Assembly: GCF_021869535.1 (NCBI RefSeq)
Contig: NW_026262701.1
Span: 43,713,278-43,777,277 of the forward strand
Source: Mytilus californianus
Lineage: Eukaryota > Mollusca > Bivalvia > Mytilida > Mytilidae
Direction: 5' to 3'
DNA: 64,000 nucleotides
Each line of letters opens with the position of its first letter. Position 1 is the stretch's first letter. Both the position numbers and the translations under genes were made by a program. Below are positions 37,501-49,345 of this stretch, piece after piece. Under the pieces are notes generated by a model. That model saw only the letters and a list, made by a program, of their open reading frames with translations. It was not told the DNA's origin and ran no database searches.

Positions 37501-38629
37501 ATATTGTTTATTAATCAAAGTTTAAAAGTCAACAATATGTGCTGAAATTAGAATTTCGGATGTCATTCGTGTATTCCAGGTGTTATTCGGATAATGACGC
37601 GTCATTCGGTAGTTCGGGTAACCCTCTAGAAACAGTTCAAGTCCCCATTCATTATTTATGAACCCTTTTGGATTCGGCGTCCGAATTTATCATGCCCATT
37701 TAGCTAAAACGGGGGGCGTATGTTGGTCAACAGTGCAACCCTACACTGTAAGCATTACTTTTCAGTTCACTTGAGTTAGCTGCTTATTTATAAAGTTTTT
37801 CCTTGCTTCGAAAATGTCAAATTAGTTGTCATGAATGTGTTGCAACCTGAAACTACATGTGACATATACTATTGGTGTCGGTATCGGATTCGACCCGGAA
37901 CTTGTTAATTATTGGTAATATTAATTAGATTAATTGGAGAACAGAAGGACCTGGAAGTGTAATTTTTAATCAACACCATTGTCCTATATTAGTTATATAT
38001 AAAGTTGATTTCCTTGACTTGTCGTTTTTACGTCATGACTGCTAACAAAGTTGACCTCGTTTTTTTAGTATAATATATTTCAAAGAAGTAAAAAAAGAAG
38101 TAGCAAAGCGTTTCTGATACACAGATTTAAATTTAAGTGACAGTGACAAATTTTAAGGGCTTGTGATTTCACATCCTTACTATAAAATGTGTCGCGTTTC
38201 AAACTATAAGATTAATAAAGACAGCGTAACTATCGGGCTGATATCCAGTTGAAATAAAATAAAAGAAAATGGACTTTTTTTTAAAGACGGTACAGATAGC
38301 CAAGTTGGTATATTTGAATTGTTTACATCTGTTTCTATGGCCTATAAAAGTTCAATGTAAGTGCATATATATGAATTAGGATTCTTTGCACCTTGTATAC
38401 GTGTTTGTACTTGAATTATAATATGGGATTTCGAGATATTTGTAAATTTTTAAATTAAAGACAAATGGTCACAAAACAGTAGAATATGGTAGGTGCAAAT
38501 ACATGTGGATCTTTATATACATAAGCATAAATTTCCTTCGAAAAAAAAAATCAGAAGAAAGATAACTGATTGCTCTATTGAAAGCAATAATTTATATCTC
38601 TGGCCCAAGTAACAGAAAAAACTCAAAAC
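34560..38629. other. Long AT-rich intron stretch
   Basis: No supported exon. The 116-codon open frame at 35143-35490 begins at GTG, has no domain-like pattern and no splice context, and is treated as chance. A GACGGACGTATGGACAGACG tract at 35680-35730 marks another GACGG-tailed repeat. Nested inverted repeats lie at 37102-37226. Confidence 0.45.
37102..37226. repeat. Nested inverted repeats
   Basis: Outer 12-base perfect inverted repeat ATACATTTCACG (37102-37113) with CGTGAAATGTAT (37215-37226). Inside is an 8-base pair GGTCAGTT (37133-37140) with AACTGACC (37166-37173). Fits a small MITE or a structured transcript; no target duplication was established. Confidence 0.6.
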
Positions 38630-41600
38630 ATGGGCAATAATCTTATCAAAAAGAGGAAACCGGGTACACCTTTTTACGCTTAGACAGAGTGTATTTGTGC
38701 ATCTTTTTGTGCATAACTTAAATAAAATTCCTTTTTTTGTGTGTGTAAACTAGGATAGGAAGTCTTCAACCTTTGAATTTTTTTTTCATTCTGCCCTTTC
38801 ACGAAATACTTCAATACTTTTGAAAATCCACCCTGACAACCAATCACACAATAGGTTTAAGTTGACAAAAGACCTAAACGTACATTAAATGATGCTTTAT
38901 AGCTGGATTAATTTGCCTTTTAAAATACAACTGTCATAGAGGGGACGTAATGATGCTATGTGAATAAATTTATCGGTTTTCAAGAGATAAATTGACAGAA
39001 CGTCATCCCTACCATGGCTTCCATTTTCACGTTACTAATTATAAGTTTTATCATTCAGTCATGTGATTGGTGTTTTATTATGTGTGGCTAATTAAGACCA
39101 TACAATTGAAAAAAGGGGTATAATTGGGAGATAATTGGGACAAAAAATAGTAGATTCCTTACTGTCTTGATTATATTGAAAAATAATTTGGAAGATAAAT
39201 TGGTTTTATGAAAGTCCCTAAAAACTCTTCTTTATTCCTCCCATTTTAATCTCACTAAAATAACCGTTACGTTAAAAGTGTGTGATGGCTATCTTGTTTT
39301 TTCTTCAATATTTAATAGAATTTTATATCAGAATTATCATGTTAATCATTAAACAAAAATGTATGACAATAGTACGGAATTTATTTCCCCCCTTTGTAAA
39401 TTGTATTCTTGGTGATGTTGTTCCGATTTCTTTATAACAATTTCTGAAACTAATTCTTTTAATTATATTTTGAAACAATACTAGATTATTTCTTCGATAT
39501 TTGCAATGAAATTCTTATTATCAATAGGTTATTCACTCAGCTTGCTTTTGTTTTTTTCTAATCAATATATTACGTGTACCTATAGTCGATAGAAATATAC
39601 ATTACTCAATGAAAAACTGATATCACAGCATGCAAAGGAATCACAGTTTGTAGTCGGTGTTGATACAAACAGTAATTGTATCAGCTCAACTCATTACACC
39701 CATAAACTTAATTATACGCGCACAAACATAATTCGATTGGGATAATTCACCATTTTTACATTTTAGCTATACCTTTCGTACAACGGAATTGTCTCATAAA
39801 ATATGCAATGAGGTTTACTATTATAACGTCTTTGATAAGCTTACTATTTTTGCAGTAAAAGAATTACATAAAAGAGATACCAATGTCTAATGAAGAACAG
39901 ACGTTGAAAAGATATTAAAGATATTAAAACTCTAATGCGCAATTCGGGGGGCTTTCATGTGCCGTTTGCATGCTGGTTTTTTATATATCATTTCATTGGC
40001 AGTGGTATGTATTTTAATTTTTGGTGTTTATGCATATATAGTCAGATAATCATGCAAAACCTTGTTCATCTTTGCCCCTTCTCTTATTAATCAATGTGAG
40101 TTTGTCACGACATTATATAAGCAAGCTAAACTATTAAAGACAAAATTAGTCATTGATCGGGTATAGGATTGGATCCTGCATACCCATATTATAATGTTGT
40201 CCTTATTTAATATCTTCTCCTGTCCGGGACATGTTCCAAATTCTATATCTTATTCAAGCCAAAAGAATCATTTCCCCATTATAAGGCAACCAATGAGAAC
40301 CGATATTTGCTACGTCATGATTTCAAGATGGCGTGACTATCGTATAACACTAAAACCTTCGCACCATGATGCAGAGCAACAACCAACAATGCTTAGCACA
40401 TTTCTTAATGTGATTACTTAATGTTTGGCTATATATTATGATGTTTTTGCCGTGCCGATTCTAGTGTTCTAATTATAGGAAGCTTTAAGTGGGGCAACAC
40501 TAAATGTAGATTTCGTGATTTTGGTATAAAAGCAAATTTAGGTTACCTGATCCTTCCCGTTTTTTTTTTCCTCGTGCAAATATGCACTTGAAGGCTTTTG
40601 ACTGTTGACTTTCTTGTTAAAATTGCCAAATCTTTTTTGTTTCAGAATTAATGTTGTTACGACGTGTAAAAACTATTTGTAATCTAAGGATCCATTTGCC
40701 TCATGAAAAGTTGACCTAAGTTGGATTTGGCTCTTCTTTCCATGTCACTGTTGGTCATATATAGTTCCGCCTGAAGTATTCATATTTTTAGTTGACTTCG
40801 ATTTTTTTGGTTTACGAGTTCCTGATGAATGACTATTCAGAAACGCTCTTCAAATGCACCAACAACAATTTCATCCATATTCAAGGCGAATGAAAACTGA
40901 ACATTAATACAATAGGTTGGTTCTGCGAAGTAGGCCGACCCAGGATGTACCGCAAAACATGTGACCTGCCACTGCCAATGAAGGTTTGCTGGATATTCAG
41001 GAAAGCGCTTCAGACACTCAGAAGTTATAAAGTGACCTTTTCATTCATTGGATAGGGTCAACCATTATGTATTGCAACAGGACACAAACGAACCATTTTA
41101 ACTTGTAGAGATTGTGCCACTCTTTCTATACAAGACATCAGATTTAATTTCCACAATTCAACCAGACGTGGCTGCGTATTTATTCATCCAGCGCAGCCAA
41201 ACGGACGCCACACTTCCGCAAATGATTTACTGCAGGAACGGGAGAATTCCAGAGATTACCATATGTTTCTACCGCAGTCAATCCGTGGGGTGATTTTCGT
41301 TGATCAAGTTAGAAATACATTAGAAACTACGGTTATATTTCCATCCAGCTAAGTTGACCCCTAAGATGTATTTTGCCATTTTTCCCACTTTTGATCATTA
41401 AGCTCCGCAAATATTTAAACATCTGTACATCCTTGACTTACAATTTTTGGTTAAGAAAGGTTTAAGATCTGGATTTAATCACCTCTAATTTTGGAGATCA
41501 AATATTTCCGCCCTGATTCGGCATACATATAATGTTGTTACAAAGCTGAAAGTACTGCATTAGCTGCCAAATTTTCATGTTCACCGATTTGACTCTAATC

Positions 41601-41862
41601 CTCATATTTAAATTATAACATACTAAAACGTATATCCAAATTACGAAAAGTACATAAGAAACAGTTTACAATGAATGGACTTGTTATTATGTATCAACAT
41701 TTTTTGTGTATTTTAGACCAGACCGGATCTAATAAAAAAAGATAGACAGTCAAGCACGTGCAATCATATAATGACGATTTTTCTCGGTCTGTTTGATTTT
41801 AAAATGCGTAAATCGTCGCTTTAAATGATTTTTTTAGTGTGCCGAATCAGTCACAATTTATT
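38630..41862 (+). repeat. Segment C of the four-copy repeat
   Basis: Collinear with A and B from 'aataatcttatc' (38637) to 'gtgtgccgaatcagtcac' (41858). It lacks the MITE of A, the long element of B and the 27385-27925 insertion of B, so it is the best reference for the uninterrupted unit. About 600 bases present in A and B (A 17230-18160) are missing near 39225. Open frames are chance. Confidence 0.8.
40817..40857 (+). ncRNA. Hammerhead-like ribozyme relic in segment C
   Basis: CTGATGA at 40822-40828 and GAAA at 40840-40843 around a 3-bp stem II (TGA...TCA). Same position within the unit as the motifs in A and B. Activity unlikely. Confidence 0.5.
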
Positions 41863-42282
41863 ATTTCGAGTGGGTTAAGGCTTCTGTTGAAAGTATATTC
41901 AGACACGCACTCCATATGTACCAAATTTATGAAATGTTATTTTCATTTTCTTTCGCTTGGTTGATAGTTCTACTGACGGACTGCTTGTCCATTGTGATAT
42001 AATTAGATCAGTAGTCAGTGCCTCCTCGATACTGACATTAAGTATGTCATACCTTTCTTCATTCTCTGTTAATTTAGTAAGTGATTTTTACTTGCCTCAC
42101 TACCACAAGCAAAAATTTCATGCATACTCAGGACGTCCCTATACAAGACATCCGATTGAACGTCTACATTCCTACTAGACGTGGCTGCGTTTTTATACAT
42201 CCTGTACAGCCAAACGGACGCCTGACTTCAGCATAATATGTTTTACTATCGGAACGGGAGAAGTTCAGATATTATATCTATA

Positions 42283-43912
42283 TGTTGTGAAGGTATTTAT
42301 TGTTGTTGTTGTTGAGGAATACCTCTCATGGGGTCCATTTGTTAAGATGGGACTATGATTGTACTTGAGGATTCCCATATTGATAAACATGATGGTAATT
42401 TCCCTTCTCTCGTTTTCTAAGTTCTCCTACGGTTCTTGTAGGTAGAAAGATGTCTGGATATCTGGGGACTACATGTCGTTGTGGGACTCGCGCCTTCCGA
42501 CCTTTCCAATGAAATAAATAAGACAACTCAATTTGCTGGTAGGAATTTCACAGTGCATAAAATCATACAGATTAACAATAAGTAACATTATCAGTTGACA
42601 ATAACACATGTATTTCTGTTTCAATTATTGCTTAAATTAACTTGTGAACGGTATACTAATTACCTAGGATATTTATATGCATCACTGCAATACGCAAGAA
42701 GCACCTGCTTTTAATCTTGTTAAGTCCATCCTATCTATTATACATGGAGTGAATAACCTCATGAAACGCATTTACTATAATATTATATCTGAATATATAT
42801 ATATTTATATTAATTTAATTATATAATAAAAAATAAATATTTTCTGTCTTATTAATTTACAATTAATTTCCTTATTTTAATAATTAAAATGTATGCACCT
42901 AAACATTAAATAAATCTAACTTAGCTTTTTAATGAAATAAATAAGACAACTCAATTTGCTGGTAGGAACACGGATAACGGGCAGTAGACTTATATTTGTT
43001 TTTATAGTCACCATTGAATACCCGATATTCTCGTTTCCCAGCCGAAATTGAAGTTCATTTGCTAACGATGGAACGTGTTGCCAAAGTATTTATTGCTTCA
43101 TAATATGCAAAATGTATTTATTTATATTTGAAAAGCATTTAGATAATTAGTCCTAAAATTAAATAAGATTATATTTTGAAAAGAATTTGAACTTCCGATC
43201 TTTATAATAAAAGATATTCAAAATGTATTCATTTATAATTGCTATTTTATTCATTCAATTATACATCAATCATTGTATCTCAGCTTTTTGATTAGTCATT
43301 AACAACATTATTGTGTGGCTTAAGTATAAATGTATATTCATGAGTCCGAAGCTTATTCATAACTTTGTGAATATGGTTATAACCTTGGATGTAATAGCAA
43401 TTCCCCATACATCTGTCCTGCAACCTCTAACCTTCCGTACGCGTGCTAAATAACTAATTCAATAAGGTTCTTGACTTTGTACTATTGTTAATTGTCTTGT
43501 ACCGAAGAGAATGCTTGTTATTCTTACGAACCATGTCTATTTCAGTTATGTGTTTTCTTCGTTTTCTTCTTATTGTATTTTCTTATATCAACTAATTATA
43601 TTGCACCTACATTCCCTTTTTACTTTTGACTATCTTAATAAACTAGAAATATATTTTGTTTTTGTTTTACTAAGATCTATTTTATTTCAATTTCTAATTA
43701 TTTCTAATAACGTCATAAATCCTTCTATTTCAATTATGTGTTTTCTTCTTATTGTATTTTCTTATATCAACGAATTATATTGCACCTACATTCTCTTTTT
43801 ACATTTGACTATCTTAATAAACTTGAAATATATTTTTTTTTTGTTTTACTAAGATCTATTTTATTTCAATTTTTAATTATTTCTAATAACGTCCTAAATC
43901 CTTTCATAACAT
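42283..43912. mobile_element. 1.6-kb insertion in segment D
   Basis: B and C read straight from 'cagagattaccatatg' to 'accgcagtcaat'; D has 1.6 kb between these points. Inside, a 40-base direct repeat starting 'aatgaaataaataagacaac' occurs at 42509 and 42931. No coding region. Class unknown. Confidence 0.6.
43537..43905. repeat. Two-copy tandem repeat of 188 bases
   Basis: Units start at 43537 and 43725 with 'ctatttcagttatgtg' and 'ctatttcaattatgtg' and stay similar throughout. Open frames of 113 and 69 codons here translate this duplication and are T-rich, low-complexity and not protein-like. Confidence 0.85.
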
Positions 43913-44348
43913 ATACCGCAGTTAACCCTAGAGGTAATTTCTGTTGATAAATTTAGAAATATATTAGAAACTATGGTTATATTTTCCTCAAGCAAAGTTG
44001 ACCCCCAAGTTCTATTTCGCCATTTCCCCCCTTTTGATCATTAAGCTCTTAACAGTATTAAGAATCATTTATACACCCTTGAATTGCATTTATTTTCAGG
44101 TTTTAGAGTTAGAAAAGCTTTAACATCTGAAGTTGAACATCTCTAATTTTAGAGGTGAATTATATTCCCCGGTGTCCGACATATTTATTATGTTCATGCG
44201 TTGTTTACGAAACATTCTGAGCAGGTATGAACAGGCAATTGGAGTCCTTGACCAACCTGTTTTATATTATTAATTTTTATCAAAGTTACAATATGTGCCA
44301 TATTTGACTGGTCATTATCAATCAATATGGACTGTTAGGATTTTCACT

Positions 44349-45559
44349 TATATATGTAAGACTCTAAAGTGCGATGGGGACGCTAAAGTACGATGGTCAC
44401 GCTAAAGTGCGATGGTCTGCGCTAAAGTGTGATGCCTCCATACGCTAAAGTCCGATGGTCCGCGAAAGTATAGACGTAAGAAACGTAGTTGGATTATGAC
44501 GTTAACAGTCGTTTATACAAACCAAAAATGTACATGCCGGAAGATAAATTAAGAATATTTGATTAACAACTTTTAAACCAAATGTCCATGACTTTATTTC
44601 AAACCTAACTGTGCTTTGTCGGCTGAAGCAAATGTGTGTTGTTTTTTTCGGGTGCTGGAAGAAGGACTTGTGTCCTGCAGTTGACCATTTTACTATATAG
44701 ATACAAAATAGTATACGCATAGGTAATGTATCTTGTATCCTGCTTCTATTGGGAGCGAACGAATACATTCGATTAAATCATTGTTTACGTTGCAGTTTAC
44801 ATTGCGATCCCCGTTAAAATATTGTCAATTTTATTGAAAAGTAACATTGGTAAAATAAAGGTACATGTTTTCAAGCGTAAATTATAAACAGTCGGCTAAA
44901 ACATAGTTTGTACATTGTAGGAAAATAAAACATGTATGTGTACTCGCTATGAAAAGGGAGAAAGCTCGGCGAATTTCGCCTTTCGCTCGCATTTAAATTA
45001 AAGCTTATACAAATAAATGTTACTGATATTCCGACAATGATCGAATTTTGTATTTGTAATTTACAAAGACGACTGTAAGGGGAGGTGTTCAGATTATTGA
45101 TAGACTGTGTGAACGGCAACCTACACCAATTATTCAAGTATTTAACATGTTTAATACTCCCGAATTGTTAAAAAATCATTTACAGGAAATATAGTATTTT
45201 GTGACACCTAAATTACCTTTTTAGCAATTATTACGTGGTCGGTCTTCTAAATTTAGAAACAATCACTTAAGACTACCGGTTAATTATAAATTAAAGCCTG
45301 TCACATATGTTATACCTGAGCATACTAGCTTTTGAAAAAAGACTATTTTTTAACATCCATGTAATTTAACGTTTTAAGCCCTCGAACCTTATCCTATTGA
45401 TCTATCGCACTTTAGCGTGACATACCATCGTACTTTAGCAAACAAACAACCATCGCACTTTAGCTTGATTCACCATCGTACTTTAGCGTAGACCATCACA
45501 CTTTAGCGTGACCATCGCACTTTAGAGTACCATCGCACTTTAGAGTCCTACATATATAT
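44349..45559. mobile_element. Foldback element with CTAAAGTGCGATGG arrays
   Basis: Ends are inverted: 'tatatatgtaagactctaaa' on the left and the matching 'gagtcctacatatata' on the right. Next to each end is a tandem array of 17-22-base units of the type CGCTAAAGTGCGATGGTCA: about six units at 44361-44468, and about seven in inverted orientation at 45405-45545. A TA duplication is possible. The 0.9-kb interior has no recognisable gene; minus-strand open frames at 44502-44768 and 44871-45137 lack motifs. The layout of terminal inverted tandem arrays is like Foldback-type elements. Confidence 0.8.
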
Positions 45560-46021
45560 TATAAAGAATATTTTCTACAGAAGCTGCTACAATGTTTTAC
45601 CTTTGTTGTTACAAGTGGAAAGTACTGCATTAGCTGTCAAATTTGAATGTCCACGATTTGACTCAAATTATCCTATTTGATGTATAACATACTAAAGCGT
45701 ATATCCAAATTATAAAAAGTCAAACATAAACAACTAAAAATGCATGGACGTGTTATCATGTATTAGCATTTCGTGTATATTTCAGACCAGACACCATATA
45801 CTTAACAATGCACTGAGATGAGGTCCAAACAATGCAAAAAACATTTACCCAATATTAACAAAAGCTATATAAATAGACGGACAAGCACGTACAATCATAT
45901 AATGACATATTTTGTAGGTCTGTTTGATATATCATAGTTTTTTAAATGTGTAAATTGTCGCTTTACCTGCTTAAGAATGAAAACTTTTTGTGTGCCGAAT
46001 CAGTCAATTAAATTGTTCGTC

Positions 46022-46087
46022 ATGGTGGCTCCCTTGTTTCACTTCAATGTTGGCATTCTGTTCTATTTGTGCGCAACCCATCTGCAA
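46022..46087 (+). other. Candidate alternative signal-peptide exon (phase mismatch)
   Basis: ATG GTG GCT opens MVAPLFHFNVGILFYLCATH plus LQ, a plausible signal peptide, followed directly by a donor-like GTAAGAG at 46088. It lies immediately after the shared end of segment D, so a copy of that segment would sit as its promoter. The exon ends in phase 0, while exon 3 at 47604 needs phase 1; joining them directly gives a stop after four codons. It is therefore not supported as the start of the Ig gene unless another exon lies between. Confidence 0.25.
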
Positions 46088-47603
46088 GTAAGAGTTGAAT
46101 TGAAGGTTGATATTGTTTTAACGACTTGCAAGCCAACAATACATCAGTGATGTTTATGAGCTTATTTGGACAAAATTGAAGCAAACTTACTGCATGCTAA
46201 TAGCGAACTATTATTTCAGTATTTCGCTTTTATAATTGCTTAAAACAAATCAAAATATGATATATGTGTATAACTTTTTAGCAATTGTCCCTTTATAATT
46301 TGTAATTGGATAAATTTGCATTACTGAAAATGCCAATACTTCCAAATGGATTTCTAAAATGTTTAGCAAATATCCATGACAAAGCTATCAATCAAATGTT
46401 ATCGAGCCTATTTTCTAATCGATGATAAGAATGTAAGAACAAAAAAAATAATCAAATAATGCATGAAAAGGATACCAGAATTTACCAGAAATATTGGATA
46501 GTATGACTGACAACATGTTTTACCAAATTCAGATTCATGATACAGGCACTATTTTGGTAGGGTTAAGCATATTTAATGAGCAAACAAACACCCCTTCTGC
46601 ATACAAAACACATCTTTTCTAAAAGTAAACACAAACTTAAAATCTCAACATTGTTATTACTATATTGAAAAGGAAGAACGGCACACGATCTGGAAATACT
46701 GATCGAAATGTGTCCATGGCTAAAGGAATGTACCCACGGAAAGCACCAGCTTCTCGTTGAATATTGCATTTCAAGAAAAAAAAGATGATGTAAGGAACTG
46801 TTCTTACAAGTTTCTCATGAGATTTAATGAACTCTGAAGAAAAACATAATTTAGTAGGAGTACATTTACTAGAAGCTCATAAAACACAGGATTTATAAAG
46901 ATTTTTGTGTAATTTATGTAGATAGTAGAAAGCTCTAGACGCGACACTGTGGGTTTACTGACGATTGAGGATGGTTATTTTCTACTATGTAGATTACGTG
47001 TAAGTCTTTATCTGTTGAAATAAAAGTTTAGAATTGAAATATCTACACGTTAAACATCGATATGATAACTATGACAAACAAACTTATCATTGTTTATCTC
47101 CCTATCAGATGGGTCTTAAGCATATTTATTTTTCAATTCAATTACTAGTAGTTTATATTTTATTCAAGTTGCAGTTAGCTGTTGTCAGTCTCTGTGTGCA
47201 TATTTATCTTCCTACTATTTCTTATGTTTGCCATTCAATAATAATGACTTAATGTAAGTGTGTTCATGTTCAGCGGCAAATTATTGCTTGAACCACAATA
47301 ATTTGAAATATGGTTAAATATTGTATTCCAGCAGACCTGCAAATTGATTTTAGACGGAAAATACATTTGGGTCCCTTGAGAAGGAATTTCTTAACTTATG
47401 TGTCATGAATGATCGCCAAATTTCCAATAACGGTAGATGATTGATACATGGTTTGGAACATGTTATATAAAGATAAATCAGTACAAAGGTGATGGGTTTC
47501 AATTTGGTGACTTTAACCCGAAGTACATCGAGTAATTAGTATATAATTGTCACCTTCTTTCGTTTCCAAAAGGTTGTGATAGAAATTGGATTTATATTTT
47601 CAG
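46088..47603. other. Intron before exon 3
   Basis: AT-rich. The only item of note is a second possible signal-peptide start at 47109, listed separately. Confidence 0.4.
47109..47193 (+). other. Candidate alternative first exon
   Basis: ATG at 47109 opens MGLKHIYFSIQLLVVYILFK followed by LQLAVVSL, a signal-peptide-like hydrophobic run. A phase-1 junction with exon 3 is possible at a weak GTGTGC donor (47194), giving a Tyr codon at the join. The strong GTAAGT at 47254 is also phase 1 but is preceded by an in-frame TAA. Low confidence; it matters because it would make the Ig modules a gene separate from exons 1-2. Confidence 0.25.
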
Positions 47604-47897
47604 ACACCACCACAGTGACTGCTGAAATTCACGAAAATGTTGTTTTAACATGGAGGACCGGTTTCACCAAAAACGATGACTTTGTTGTTATGGACAACAA
47701 CAATAAAGTAGTGTATCAATCACAATTTGACAATATACTTTATAATCGTAAAGATAATAAATACAATTTTGATAACATAACAACAGATGAAAGCACAATA
47801 AATATAACTGTTATTAGTGTGAACACAACAGATGCTGGGCTTTACCGAACAAAAAAAGGTGAAAGTGTGGATGGGTGCTGTTTATTAGTTGTAACGG
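47604..47897 (+). CDS. Ig/FN3 surface protein, exon 3 (V-like Ig without canonical Cys)
   Basis: A 294-base exon, phase 1 at both ends, with acceptor TATATTTTCAG and donor GTATGA. The module reads from TTTVTAEIHENVVLTWRTG to DAGLYRTKKGESVDGCCLLVV. The D-A-G-L-Y motif of strand F and the hydrophobic G strand (CCLLVV) identify an Ig V-like fold. The canonical strand-B cysteine is absent (VVLTW) and the strand-F cysteine is replaced (YRT). Only the adjacent CC pair near the end remains. Three N-glycosylation sites (NIT, NIT, NTT) are visible. Cysteine-poor first Ig modules of this kind are, to my recollection, common in bivalve Ig-family proteins. The exon follows FN3 exon 2 in frame, but see the gene-linkage caveat. 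Confidence 0.85.
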
Positions 47898-48186
47898 GTA
47901 TGATATCAATATTAATTAAAAAAAAACAGGGTAGAAAATCAACTTGTCAACAACTAGAAATAACTTAATTTTCCGATGATCCTTATTAATGAAGGTTCAA
48001 ATATTGAAAAATTATACGCTACCATACTAAAAACCAATAACATGTAAATGTATATGACTAACCCTGTTGATATTTTAAGAAATTTATTAATACTGAGATC
48101 TAATTCCATATGGAGCTAACAAGACTGTGTTCGTTTCTTCCTGAAACAAAATAGAAATATCATCTTAATACGAGAAAAAAAAAATA

Positions 48187-49345
48187 ACAAGAGGCTCTCA
48201 AGAGCCTGAATCGCTCACCTGTATTTAAGAGGAGAAGATTTTTAAATGTTAGCAAACTTGATGAACAAATTGTGTAAAATTGTCTTTAAAGGGCAAAAAC
48301 TCCTTAAGGGTCAATTGACAATTTTGGTCATATTAACTTTTTTGTAGATCTTACTTTGCTGAACATTATTGCTGCTTACAGTTTATATATATCTATAATA
48401 ATATTCAAAATAATAACACAAAACTGCAAAATTTTGTTAAAACTACCAATTCGGTGGCAGCAACCCAACAATGAGTTGTTCGATTCGTCTGAATATTTCA
48501 GAGCTGATAGATCTTGACCAATTGAACAATTTTACCCCATGTCAGATTTGCTCTAAAAGCTTTAGTTTTTGAGATATAAGCCAAAAACTGTATTTGACCC
48601 TTATGTTCTATTTTTAGCCATGGCGGCCATGTTTGTCGATGGATACAAACTTCGGATACAATTTATAAATAAGATACCCTAAGGAACATTAAGTTAAAGT
48701 TTGAAGGTAATTGGCCCAGTAGTTTCAGAGGAGAAGATTTTTGAATGTTAGCAAACTTGATGAACAAATTGTGTAAAATTGTCTTTAAAGGGCAATAACT
48801 CCTTAAGGGGTCAATTGACAAATATGGTCTTATTAACTTTTTTGTAGATCTGACTTTGCTGAACATTTTGCTGCTTACAGTTTATATATATCTATAATAA
48901 GATTCAAAATAATAACAAAAAACTGCAAAATTTTGTTAAAACTACCAATTCATTGGCAGCAACCCAACAATGGGTTGTTCGATTCGTCAGAAAATTTCAG
49001 AGCTGATATATTTTGACCAATTGAACAATTTTACCCCATGTAAGATTTGCTCTAAAAGCTTTAGTTTTTGAGATATAAGCCAAAAACTGCATTTGACCCC
49101 TATGTTCTATTTTTAGCCATGGCGGCCATGTTTGTCGATGGATCAAAACTTCGGATACAATTTATAACCTAGATACCCTAAGAAACATTTAGTTTAAGTT
49201 TGAAGGTATTTGGCTTAGTAGTTTCAGAGGAGAAGATTTTTGAAATAGTTTACGACGACAGACAACGACAGACGACGGACGACGACGGACGCCAAGTGAT
49301 GGCATTAGCTCACATGGGGCCCTTCGGGCCCCGGTGAGCTAAAAA
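48187..49345. mobile_element. 499-bp dimer element with terminal hairpins
   Basis: Two direct units of 499 bases start at 48229 and 48728 ('gaggagaagatttt'), and a third start is cut off at 49227. The left end has a perfect hairpin (AGGCTCT CA AGAGCCT, 48192-48207). The right end has a GACGACGGACG tract (49269-49291) and a strong hairpin at 49306-49341, then CTAA. 'gctcacc' near the left end and 'ggtgagc' at the right are inverted. I recognise the ends as a common bivalve repeat. Non-coding; the minus-strand frame at 48663-48866 is chance. Confidence 0.75.

Larger units (their letters stand above)
41885..46012 (+). repeat. Segment D, left-truncated and twice interrupted
   Basis: D begins at the position corresponding to about 19930 in A. 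It then matches B through 'gtggctgcg', 'acagccaaacggacgcc' and 'gtactgcattagctgtcaaa', and ends at the shared 'gtgtgccgaatcagtca' (46011). Insertions at about 42283-43912 and 44206-45590 are absent from B and C. D is more diverged than A, B and C are from one another. Confidence 0.7.

Noticed and set aside
43511-43852. 113-codon open frame with hydrophobic repeats
   Set aside because: It translates an AT-rich 188-base tandem duplication; the amino-acid pattern reflects base composition, not a membrane protein.
46022-46087. Calling this the true exon 1 of the Ig gene
   Set aside because: The phase-0 donor joined to exon 3 gives an immediate frameshift and stop, so it is kept only as a candidate alternative exon.
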